Assembly (NCBI GenBank): GCA_964462125.1
Contig: CAYWXT010000001.1
Span: 6,739 to 70,738 of the forward strand
DNA: 64,000 nucleotides
Source of the DNA: JAWLFY01 sp964462125
GTDB lineage: Bacteria > Planctomycetota > Planctomycetia > Pirellulales > Pirellulaceae
Direction of reading: 5' to 3'
The notes under the pieces are model-generated. The model did no database searches, had not been told where the DNA came from, and saw nothing but the letters and a program-made list of their open reading frames with translations. Shown here piece by piece: positions 30,401 through 38,700 of the stretch (its first letter is position 1; each line of letters starts with the position of its first letter). The position numbers were made by a program, and so were the translations under genes.

Positions 30401-32549
30401 ACATCGAACCGTCAGATGTCAAGACCGCGTTGTAGATGCTCCGCGTAAAGACGTCGTCGACGGTTGTGGGCGGAATCAAGGAGAGTCCATTCGTCCCAAA
30501 GCTCGTGTCGGGAGTTCCATCGAAGTTATATCGTGCCAAGATCCAACTGCGGGGAGTGACGGTTCCGAGGCCGACAAGGGTGATTTTCCCGTCGGGATGG
30601 ATCACGATGGATGTCGGACGCACCCCGCTCGCGTCAGGCACGGTCGTGTTCGCAGTCCCGTCGATGCCAAAGTCCAGGTCGATTGTGCCGTCCACGTTCA
30701 GCCGCGTGATTTGCCACGTATCGTTAAGGGTGGGGTGCTGCCCAGTCGCCAGTACCTTGCCGTCCGGCTGAACCGCCATCCGTGGAAACTTTGGCATCAC
30801 GCTATTGCGGACCGTGGTGGTCACCGTTCCCGAATCACCAAAAGTTGCGTCAGGAACAAGCTGGTTCGGCACCGTCGCGGAGATCCTTGCCGTCTGCGTC
30901 CCGTCCACAATCGTGTCGTCGACGACATCGATACTGAACGACTGCGAGGCACCTCCTGCCGGAATCGTCACCTCGGCGGGAACCCGAAGCTCTGACGTAT
31001 CGCTGCTGGCAAGCACAACCAGCAGTGGCGCGCTGAGGTCCTCGTCGTTGCGGCTCACCGTGGCGGTCACGGTTCCCGTATCGTCTGACTCTGAAACCTC
31101 CGTCGACGCAACGACCAGCGAAATTGCGGGAACTTCATCATCAACCACCTCCACCGTCGCCACGTCGGCCACCAAACCGCTCGCCATCGCCGTTACGGTG
31201 ACGGTCTTGGTCCCGTCGGCCAATTCGTCGTCGATCGCGGCGACGTCGAACGTCACCGCAGACTCACCCGCAGGAATCGTCACCGTGGATGGGACCGCGA
31301 TCTCGCTCGTGTCGCTGCTGGTCAATCGGACCAGCAGCTCCGACGAGGTCTCTCCTTCCCGTGCGACCGTTGCGGTGGTGGCGGTGGTGCCGTCCGCTTC
31401 ACCCACCGCCTCAGCAGCAATCTCAAGACTCACCGCGGGCAACGGCTGCGGAACCGGAAGCGGCTGCAAGGCGAGACCAGCCAGCGAAATGCCGTCCGAT
31501 CCGGAAGCCGGAGCGACAGTCAATCCGATCTCGCCGCTGGCGTCAGCGGTGACCACTCGCTGGTAGTCAAGCAGTCGGCTCTCGCTCGAACCGGCGGCAT
31601 CGTTGACCTGCAACACGCCATCGCTGAGCGTTTGCGTGAAGCTGACTGCCCCGACCCCGGCCAACGTCACATCCTGGGCGTACGTCCCCGACTGGTCTTC
31701 CAAACCAAACACGTACACGCCGTACTCTTGCCCCGCGACCAGGTCGCTCCAGGTGACCGTGAATTCCTTGTTCGACGTGGTGTAGCTGTAGCCATCAATC
31801 GCACCGAGGGACGGCGCGTGCCGTGGGATCGATGCCGATTCGGGGCTCGAGCTGCTTTCGCGGATCGCTCCAATGATCCGCGACGACAGATCGGTCTCTG
31901 TTGCGACGCCGTCATCCCGTTGCAAATCCGTCCCCGCCGTCTCCGACAGGTTGCCGACACCATGCCAATCGGTTGGAAAATTGCCGCTGAAGTCGTAGTC
32001 GATCCCGATCACCGGCGGCAATTCGGCGTCTTCGATCTCGGCTGTCAATTCGCCCAGTTGCAAGTCGACCGGGTAGTCGCTGCTGGTCGAGTTGACGACC
32101 TCATGGGAAACGATGCTTTGGTGTGGGCCCTCCTCGACCCCATCGGCGACCGCCCGCACATACACGTCTCCCGGCGACGTGGAGGTCAACACCAAGATTT
32201 GGGTTGCTGAAAAATTGAGCCCGTCGATGCTGACCAGCGACTGGGCGTCGGGCACGACTTCGACCGTCACCGAACCATTGGGATCCGTATCCAGCGAGAT
32301 TTCGTAACGGTCATCGAACCCGCCCGGTGTTGCCGACTCCACAAGTCGCGTCCCACCGTCGGTCTCGGTGATCGTCAGTCCCGGCCCCGAAAGCTCAGAG
32401 CTGGAGCTGGCGCCAAGTTCAACGTCGCCGGCGAGCAAATCCCGCCGTTCCAGAGACTCCAGACGAATGCGGCGCCGCAGCCGAGCGCGGACGTGACGAT
32501 CGCGGGTCTTGCTTCGCTTGAAATCGCGCAACGGGCGCATCGATGCCAT
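21435..32549 (-). CDS. Giant secreted Calx-beta / delta-60 / GEVED / SdrD_B / PD40 / dockerin-like protein
   Basis: About 3704 residues from ATG 32549, preceded by AAGAGAG; an in-frame TTG at 32567 is less likely. The N-terminus has the planctomycete LEPR-x-LL export motif (RLESLERRDLLAGD, near 29-42). Residues about 375-2800 hold roughly 12 Calx-beta-like units, recognisable by 'VTIPAGESSVTFPVDAVDDD' and 'DGTQTVTVT', each closing with an 'ASVDVLDDD'-type strand. Three blocks of delta-60 repeats (units such as 'PDGKV..G...LDGSLDPSFG') lie at about 565-955, 1895-2303 and 2413-2790. A GEVED domain (about 2810-2980), an SdrD_B-like domain (from about 2990), seven PD40 units (about 3090-3490), an Ig-like domain (about 3520-3640) and a dockerin-like pair (DHDGNGTVDLLDFAAFRGTF and a second copy) follow. 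Likely surface-exposed and calcium-binding; substrate or partner unknown. Confidence 0.92.
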   Translation of the reverse strand: MASMRPLRDFKRSKTRDRHVRARLRRRIRLESLERRDLLAGDVELGASSSSELSGPGLTITETDGGTRLVESATPGGFDDRYEISLDTDPNGSVTVEVVPDAQSLVSIDGLNFSATQILVLTSTSPGDVYVRAVADGVEEGPHQSIVSHEVVNSTSSDYPVDLQLGELTAEIEDAELPPVIGIDYDFSGNFPTDWHGVGNLSETAGTDLQRDDGVATETDLSSRIIGAIRESSSSPESASIPRHAPSLGAIDGYSYTTSNKEFTVTWSDLVAGQEYGVYVFGLEDQSGTYAQDVTLAGVGAVSFTQTLSDGVLQVNDAAGSSESRLLDYQRVVTADASGEIGLTVAPASGSDGISLAGLALQPLPVPQPLPAVSLEIAAEAVGEADGTTATTATVAREGETSSELLVRLTSSDTSEIAVPSTVTIPAGESAVTFDVAAIDDELADGTKTVTVTAMASGLVADVATVEVVDDEVPAISLVVASTEVSESDDTGTVTATVSRNDEDLSAPLLVVLASSDTSELRVPAEVTIPAGGASQSFSIDVVDDTIVDGTQTARISATVPNQLVPDATFGDSGTVTTTVRNSVMPKFPRMAVQPDGKVLATGQHPTLNDTWQITRLNVDGTIDLDFGIDGTANTTVPDASGVRPTSIVIHPDGKITLVGLGTVTPRSWILARYNFDGTPDTSFGTNGLSLIPPTTVDDVFTRSIYNAVLTSDGSMFVTGIGTLNNMFVAKIRDDGSLDPSYGTGGIVVPDLIEDQVEFQTSIAEHPDGGFVIAGSSSNQYYVAKYQVDGTVDTSFGQGGYQTVDLGFASETPESVVVQADGTVTLAGTLRSASWDVIAWGLTRLNGDGSIDSGFGTDGVVILDHGGSSDNAHDLTILQDGRIVVVGSGNPKGNGFRPTLGIFREDGSLDKSFAEGGLWYKPRTGDNESIWEVELAAGGELLTYSGDSFNYRVEQQVFNAEPLVANVDVDVTDDDVATLVLELADRRISEADGPAATTATVSRNTDSNEPLVVMLSSSSEKVTIPTSVTIPTGSDAATFNVDAVDDDLYGPSTSVSLSATASGFPDATAALYVDNDDKPRMTFVIADESVSEGAGPGATTGTISLNWTPTEDRTIEIVSFDRSESVAPSTVVIAAGESSVIFPIDAIDDDIIDGTQTANFTASADAYELRARATLDVTDDDILTLAFADNTVSESEGLAASVATLTRHNDPSDSLTVTLVSSEPDALIVPDSVTIPAGEVTATFNLDAVDDELAYGTRTVVVTASAPPHPSTTASIEFLDNDSALSLAIAPSAFSEAAGAGAATATLSRNDVDLSEPLVVSLTSGDTTEIAMPAEITIPADMSSVTFAVDAVDDMIVDGTQTVTATASLRGYNDGVASVDVLDDDILALALTASPSTISEADGPMATTATVTRNDGDLSSSLEVTLVSSDTSEATVPSTVTIPVGAASATIDIDAVDDDMDDGTQTVMISATASGYLDASASLDVTDDDVATMMFVIADESISEADGRGATTGTITINRIEAEDRTITMVTSDSSEASTARFLTIPAGETSVTFDINAWDDNLADGTKTVTLTARAGAPFPLVTASVDVLDDEVPTLSLTFAHDFVSEGAGIEATSASVFRNVEDLSESLTVALENDDPSELSVSTPVVIPAGESSVTFPVDAVDDAVIDGTQIVTVTPAAVDSSVNYVHLGDSLGVLDDDAPVLTLQLASDEISESAGAAATTATVTRSGDTTEPVTVTLASNDTTKLTVSDSAVIPAGEPSVTFTVDAVEDDLADGTQVVSITASASLHESAATNILVTDDDVAGLVITVADSTISEAEGVGATSAIVTRNTEPSNELVVSLSSSDPSKLDVPATVTIPAGELSSEPFGIDAIDDNTAGGTGDVTITASAGSGAALVDATFGTDGHAELGLAPAGSDSRTHIALQPDGKVIAFADAPGDATGWRLERYHAGGAIDLSFGSDGGVTTTFSESTFSRAHDIKLQSDGKIVVVAYANGGIDSKLDMMVARYEADGSLDPTFGDGGVTRVEFPGEHRTVRDLAIAPDGGILGAGWRRDSTTMGFQLARFQPDGSLDPQFGDDGIVTIDLPHNSTPGFGPQVLVKPDGTILLGGKSGFDSPTEYAFTVRRFDADGTPDAGFGEIGVASIPVGSSDASDPKILEMLLTSTDQIVLAGTVTRTGVPHAVMARITEQGAADTTFHQDGRRIIALEGSDTVTQDLVVDEHDRLLLIGGTEASADASEDMMLVRFDVDGSLDTTFDDDGIATFSLASSPTQEQLQTAILTSSGKLMASLYAEGDPGLVGFDLPAAFSPGTASVDVLDDDVPTLSLTFAETTISEADDSAATTATVSRNDEDVSQPLTVTLTNDDPTELAVPEQVVIPGGESSVTFPVDAVDDDESDGTQTVTVTPVAATTGLDTSFGGGDGVIDSVSNSTPVMALRSDGKFLVASFGSVSGGVLLARYLPDGSFDSSFGAGGTLEVQTGLDGFFPTAMAVQADGSLLMGGNIADLGDRDLAFVRLLEDGSLDATFGDGGSVLMTDPDQIDEMTELSLQADGKIVVVGGFGGDLGVLRLNSDGSVDTAFATSGWFVHDFGLADRAWDVELQADGEIVVAGTVRGGNFDSRIIVGRLLADGSPDPSFGADGFAQTDLDGDYDQGSGVTVAEDGKVLVIGQSSEVGIFPPVHELVVVRYHDDGTVDSGFGDAGVAFEPTLGITERDKRIGILGDGRIVAAGLVDGLAGFQLFSPDGEFIVQEGLPAPDRVFGGLEFPSDNQVLISGDFTPGFVAKYQIGHEELDYVSIDGSIDVTDDDPAPATMDLGDAPLPYPTLIDDDGARHVAVGPTLGPERDLEADGQPSAVSDGDDLAGDTNDEDGIQFVEDVVYFSAHNDVEGDVKVNLQNADPNGNFLDAWIDFNQDGDWDDPGEQIFTSFDLGSSDGIQTLSFTIAQSVESNVVAGVTFSRFRLSTAGNLNPTGLADDGEVEDHTVELGAFAEIRGAVWHDLDSDAVRDESEPGLEGWTLYLDANGNDQFDDGEPTTVTAADDSSTPQDESGTYAFIDLVPGAYRVGQIPQAGWESTFPTISISEIERVSVANDGSELNGIAAFPSLSFDGQFVTFASDATNIVDGINNTFADLFVRDRVTGQIERVSVSNGGEEGNDHTNASSISGDGRFVVFQSDASNLVASDTNRSTDIFVYDRDAATDPLRRISVASDGTEAGGPSEAPRISRDGRYVVFESAADNLVSNDNNGQKDVFLYDLETDEIELVSVAAGGSSGSGSSQHASVSGDGRYVAFSSGAGDLVADDTNDRFDVFVRDRQNGTTKRISLTASGGEIEGPASSTTPMISGNGQFVAYVSTSDQISPEDTNNIADVFVYDDSTGVSTLVSRADDATQGDSGSWDPAISHDGQKIAFYSHASNLVPGDTNDSPDVFLFDVATATVQRMSVADDGAEAPSGTLAWRPAISGDGNAVGFSSDSANLVPGDTNGLMDTFVVASSAAGGGLHDVLVDAGDEFAEVDFGNVVDPKPEVESVVINNGDAQRSSVKTVTVTFNRVVDIDEGSGDPFQFINVDTGEEAEDVPVITEMDGKTVVDFTFLAGPTVTDGGSLADGRYELRIDASLVTSFGMSLDGNGDGVSGDDFVFGTEDVDQFYRKYGDHDGNGTVDLLDFAAFRGTFGKSEGDDGYLDELDDNGDGTVNLLDFAAFRGNFGT

Positions 32550-32775
32550 GATTCGATCTCTCTTCAATTGTCCACACTAGAAATCCCGGTAAACGGCAAC
32601 CGTTTCCGGTGTTCGCTTGAAAGATGGCGGACGTCATGAAGGACACCACCCGCACCGCGTGGACGAAAATGAAAAGCTTCCCCACCTCGTCCGGGGAGTA
32701 TCCTAGCTTCTCCCGGACGGCCATCGCAAGCTGTAGCACGAAAAGGGTGGTAATCGCACCCTTCCATAGAGCCAT
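32419..32775 (-). CDS. Possible small membrane protein overlapping the giant gene start
   Basis: A 118-residue frame whose ATG lies three bases after the stop of the 2020-residue membrane protein. A strong Shine-Dalgarno (GGGAGGGG) sits seven to eight bases upstream, which argues for translational coupling. The N-terminal part (MALWKGAITTLFVLQLAMAV, then REKLGYSPDEVGKLFIFVHA) is hydrophobic and plausibly protein. The last third, however, runs 131 bases into the LEPR-coding start of the giant gene in another frame and is Arg/Ser-rich, unlike a normal tail. Either a real small gene overlaps, or a once shorter gene has lost its stop. Low confidence. Confidence 0.4.
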   Translation of the reverse strand: MALWKGAITTLFVLQLAMAVREKLGYSPDEVGKLFIFVHAVRVVSFMTSAIFQANTGNGCRLPGFLVWTIEERSNHGIDAPVARFQAKQDPRSSRPRSAAAPHSSGVSGTAGFARRRR

Positions 32776-32778
32776 TCG

Positions 32779-35700
32779 CTACCCCTCCCATGCGGCCATG
32801 CGATCAGCGAGCCCGCGAAGTTTGGGTCGGTTCTTTTCCAAGGTCATCAGACCGGCGAGCAAGCCCAACCCGAGCGAGATTCCGAACGCCCACCAAGGCC
32901 ATGTCTGATCGATCGCCTGCTGGGCATGCCAGACCATGCTCGTGACCGCGACAAACACAAACGCCGAGCCGAGGTACAAAAATGGCTTGACATGCAACAC
33001 CACCCCGACCGCCATCCCGCACAACGCCAACACGATCAAGACCATCGGCCCGGCCATCGTCTTGCCGATGTCGGCAATCAACATGTCCGCTGTGCTGCTC
33101 AGATAGATCATCAAAGTTCCGCCGTAGCGAATCGCCGACGCCGTCGCCGGGGTCAGACGCTCACGGTAGAAATGTGCCACGGCCAACACGCAAACCGCTG
33201 GTGGTATGAGCCAGGCTTGCGGATGCACCAAGAAGTCCCAACCCGGAGTCTGGATCAACACCACCCACCACGCGGCGTTGGCAAGCACGATGGCCGAAAC
33301 CCGTGGCAGTATCCCTTTCCACATCAGCGACAACAGCCCGTAGTAGACCGCGCCGATGCCCAGCAATAGGGAATAGGGAACCGCGCCGCCAACGAACCGC
33401 CAGCCCATTTCCTGGACCGATCCGCTAAGCCAGAAGCCGATCACGGGAACCAGCGGCAGATACACCGCCGTCTGGCGGAGCGTGTCGGCCAACACCCGGT
33501 CGCCTCGGCGACGGGCCCATTCGGTCACCCCGACGCTGGCAAAGGCCAACAACATCACGATCAGCGGCCAATACTCACGCAATCCCGCAAATACCCACTC
33601 CGGTTTGCAGAGAAACACGTGCAGCCAGGTGAGCACGCCCAGCCCCTGGGCGGCGACGATCAGCCACCGCCGCCAATCATCGGCAATCACGAGTAGACGC
33701 GGACCGGCGTTGTCCGGCCGATCCCAACCCATAATCGCTGCGATCGCGGCCAGCAAACTCAGCACCCCGAGCGTGACCGCAACACCCCCGACAAGCGCGC
33801 TCGCGATCCCGGCGATCCCTTCCCCCGGGGACCGCAGCGCGAACTCCAAGGCGAACATCACCGCCAAGGACCCAACAGCAGCTACGGCGGACGCCATCGC
33901 TCCCATCCTCAAGGCGTCATGCCACGTTTCGGCGTGACGGCGGCCCACCACCCGCGGCAACACGAACAACAACGTCGGGATCGCCAACGTCGCAGCGACC
34001 AACCACCGCATCGAACCGGCCAACCAAGGATGCAGCGACTCGCCCCCGTCGACGCTGGCAAACAACGCCATCGCGAGCAAGCCCAGCGACACCGCAGTCC
34101 GACGCACGTTCGATTGCCCCGAACGTTCAGCAAGTTCGACCGCCGACCAAGCAGCCAGCCCGATCGCGACCGTCGTCAGCCGGATCAGGCCGGGCTCGAC
34201 GCCCCGAGCCATCATCAAAATCGTCCAGCACGCAGTCACGATGGAAAACACGATCGACGCCAGCCAACTGGACCGGACCAGCGCCGCCAGGGGAGCTTCT
34301 GTGAAACCCCCGACACGGCGCGCGAGCGCCAACGCGCCCGCCGCAACCGCCGATATCCAATGTGACCAAGCCGCCAAGACGAAGCCTGAGGTGAGCGACA
34401 TCACCGCGAACCGCAACGGCCAATCGGTCTCCCAGCCCGCTGCGATGCCCCCTGCCGCCGCAGCGGAGGTCACAAGGAACATCCCTAACGCAAGCAACCA
34501 AGCGTGCGATCGGTGAGACCGCAAGCTCGCCGTGACCACGGCCAATGAGACGCACAAGGCACGCCAGGCGAAAGGCAAGGACCACGCCAGACTCGCGGAG
34601 GTAGGCCGGGATGCACCATCGACCCATCGGAACGCGTCCCAGCTCACAAGCGTCAAGAGTAACACCGAAGCTTCCGTGTCAGGCAAGCCGTACCACCCCC
34701 TTCCAACCGTCCCTGCTCGGTCCGGGCAAACCAGCCGCCACGTGGCAATCCATACCGTCAACCAGGTCGCGACCAGAGACCAAGCGATGGGGCCAGGTGC
34801 GGCGCCAGAGAGCCACCCGAAGATCCACACAACTCCAGCAACAAGGACATACAGTCCGATCGGCCGAACGGTCCAGTTGACTGCTTGGACAAACTGGTCG
34901 GAGGTACGCTGATCCGAATCGCTCTGAGTTCGTCGCCACGCCAAGGCAATCAACGTTCCTCCCGCGGCCAACACGAGCATCACGGTTGCCATGGGAGGAA
35001 CCGACCCCCACCGGCCAACATGCCATGCTCCGCCGCCGCCGCCGGTCGCCCAGGCGATCCAGGGGATCAGCAGAACGCCGGCGGTCGCATGCCAGTAATC
35101 GATAGTCGCATCGCCAAGTTGGAACCGGACGACAGACCCGATCGCCGCAATGCACCACACCATCAAGATCACGACCGACGCATCCGGCGCGCCGGTGACG
35201 CCGGTCAGCGCCGCTAGCCATGCGACGTGCCCCCCAAGGACGGAGAGTCCCAGCCATGGCGTCATTCGATCGGAATCGTCAGCCGCGACGTTTGCCCGCA
35301 AGCCCGCCGGCACCCACCGAATTCGGCTCCACGTCAGCACCGCCAGCAACGACACGACAGCTCCCATGGGTCCCACCACCGAGTCCAAAACGAGCAGGGA
35401 AGCTGGTCCGCCGGTCAGATACCCAAAGGTGACCAAGACCGCGGTACCGATACCCACGATTCGCAAGAAGACCAGCGAACCGGTCACGCCATCGCCAACC
35501 GTGGTTGCCAAAGTTGTCCCGTCACGAAAACGGCACAACCACGCCCGTAGGATCAACCAGCCCGCCGAGCCGATTGCTGCCGCTTGGATCCAAACCACAG
35601 GAGAGACGTTCCGGATCGCCGGGGTAATGATCGCGATCGCCAGCGGCACCAGGACCGCTGAGACCGCCTCACCAAGCCGCGTTGGCCGATGCCTCTCCCC

Positions 35701-38700
35701 GATCAACAGCCCAACGGCAACGGCAAACCACCACGTTGCCACGGCCCATGCCGACCGCGGTTCCGCCATCTCGCCAGCCAATACGGGACCAACCCAACCC
35801 GACGACAACAGCGCCAAGGAGCTTACCACCAACAAAATCACCCCGCTCACCGCAGGTGTCATCGCGGAGTGACTCCTGGCAGACGCTTCCCCAGTTCGTC
35901 CGCATTGCAACGCGAGGAGACCACACGCGATCAGCGACGCTGTCGTTGCCGCGATCACACGCCACACCGGATCGAGTGTTGCCCAACAAACCAATTCGAC
36001 GACAATCCATAGTGAAGCCGCGACGCCGATGATCGACGAGATCGTCGTATTCCACCGGTTGCCGCGTGCCAAACGCGCCCACCAAAATCCCGCCGCAGCG
36101 ACGGCAACGCTGGCACCAACCAACCACGCAAGCCCAGCTTCCCGCAGCGTGAAGAATCGATCCGCGTTCACGAAAAGTCGGGTCACCAAATCCAAAAACC
36201 AGATCGCCGAGGCGGCCAACAACCAACCGCATGAACCAAGCGCCGCCATCCCATCAAGTGATGCCGGTCCCGTGTCGGGCAATCGTCCCAGATGCCGAAG
36301 TGACCGGTGCAGGCCCAAGAACTTGGCCCGCTTCGCCTCACGAAGCAGAAACCAAGGCACCGGCAACAACCCGGTCACGACGCACCACGACCACAAGGCG
36401 GTCCCCGATCTCCAGCTTGCCGGTGTGACCAACCATTCCCCAAGCCAGCCGCAGGCGGCAATCACCACACCGGCGAACGCTGCCGTCTGCGACAACCCGA
36501 TCTGCGCCGGACTGCGGCCTGCAATCGAGGCCCAGAGGAAGAGTAACGAACCGGCGCCCAATCCCAAGGCGGACCCCAGCCAGTCGATCCGCACCTGTAG
36601 CACCGCCAGCCCGCACGCCAAGCCACTCGCGATCACGGCTGCCTGCAACCACTCCACGCCGGTCTGGGAATCGACAACGTGCCCACACCGGCGACCCACC
36701 TCACCCCTCGCCAACAACTTTGCGAGTGGATATCGCGCCGCTTCCCACAACAACATCAACGATAGCGAAACACCAAGACCGATGAGCATCCAATCGAAAG
36801 CATCTGCCAATCCAACGGGCCAACTCAGCTCACCCGGGCGAACCAGCGAGACCCAACTCAGGGCGAGCATCAAGACCGACGGTTTCGCCCAGCGATGATC
36901 GCCAAAGGCACCGGCCGCCGTGGCCACAAACGCTGCGACCAGCACGATCGTGGGCCCCCAAGCCGGGATGCTTCCCAACCAACTCGGCGGTCCCAGCACC
37001 AATGCCGATGCGATCGCGACGGCAACTCCACCCCAACCCATCGTGACCCAGCGCATCCAGCGACGCTGAATCGCATCGTGCATCCAATATCCCAGGGCAG
37101 CGCTGAGCAGCGTCGCCAGACCCGCTGCCACCATCGGCTCTCCGCCGATCACGCGCCGCCACAACGGAATCTCCAACCACGCGATGCCGCTGATCCAGTA
37201 CGGCGAGCTGAGCGTCGCTGCCAGAGTCACGGGAATGGTTGAGATCGCAAACCAAGCTGGCCGCTGCAAAAGTCGCCCGACCGCCAAACCGCTGGCGGTG
37301 AGCACCCCTCCCCACGCCCACACCCACGACGCGCCGGTCATTGATGGGACCAGAACCAGCCAAGCCGCGGAGATAGCAAGGATTGCCAGCACGGTCGTCG
37401 CGATCGCCGTTGTGCCATGTCGCGCCCGCCGCGCCATCGCTTCGCCGACACCCGCCACGCCAACCGCGGCGGGAAGCGACGCGATCGCAATCGCAAGCCA
37501 AGCGGTCGCACCTGCATCGTGGAGAAGAAATGCGACGAAGCCAACCAGCGACACATAGGCGAACATTCCCACCGCAACCGTCAACAATCGATTGCGTCCC
37601 TGTGCCGTCCCCAACTTTACCCCTCGCCGCCGGTGCAGCCGGATGTCAAGCACGATCGATGCGGCGAACGCCAACGCAGCGACTCCAACCACCCAACCCG
37701 CTTGGTCGCCGAGTCGTCGCAGGACAGCTGGCATCAGCGGCAACAGGGCCGAGGGGGCGGCGACCGCAACCGCGAACGACCAGGTGTGAAACCGACCCAC
37801 CAACGCGCGGCCGCCGCGCAACAGAAGAAATCCATAGACGACCGCCCCCACCAGAATTGCGGACAAGGTGATCGGATCGGTCAACGCCACCGCAGACGAC
37901 GATGTGCCCGCCGCGGCCAACCCCGCAAGAACGCTCAGCGGTACCAGCAACGTCGCGATCACCAACACCGCGCGGCTGGTGTGACGCAGCCGCCAACGCG
38001 ACAGCGTGTAAAGCCCGGCAGCAAAGATCGACGCGTTGCCGCCCAGAAATATCAAGGACGGAACCACACGATGCGTCTGTGTCAACGTGCTCCACAGACT
38101 CACGACCAACCCGATCGAACAGACCACGATCAACGTCCCGGCGACCAACTCGCCCCAACGAATGTTGTGCGCCGCCAAAAACGAACGGATGATCTCCGCA
38201 GGTGAAAGTGCCGGTGCTGATTTCGCAACCACCGGCGGCGAAGCCGCCTGCGGCGCGGCCAACGGTTCGACCTTGCCCGCTGAGGCGGTGTCGGCAGGTC
38301 GACCGCCGGCCACCTCCGGTCCCGCGCCGTCCGATGCCAGCCCCTGGGCGATGGGACTCACCGGTACCGAGGGAACGACCGGCGCCGGTGGCGTTTGGGG
38401 AGCCGAGGAAGCGACCGGCGCGGTTCTGGAGTCAGGGCGTGACAGATTGCGGAGTCGCCCCAGGAGCCGCTCGGCCTCCCTCGGAGATAGCTGATTGGAC
38501 TCCAGCATTCGATCGACAACCCGCCGGAACGCTGCCACATCAACCGCATCCGCAGCCGGGATCGATTCCCCCGCAGCCGCTCCCAATTCGGGTGATGAGA
38601 CCGGCTGCGGTGATGAGACCGGCCGCGGGGACAACAAGTCCCGCCGTGGATCGGGCGGGCGAAGAGGTTGTCGGTCCTGTGGCGGGTAACCCTGTGACGG

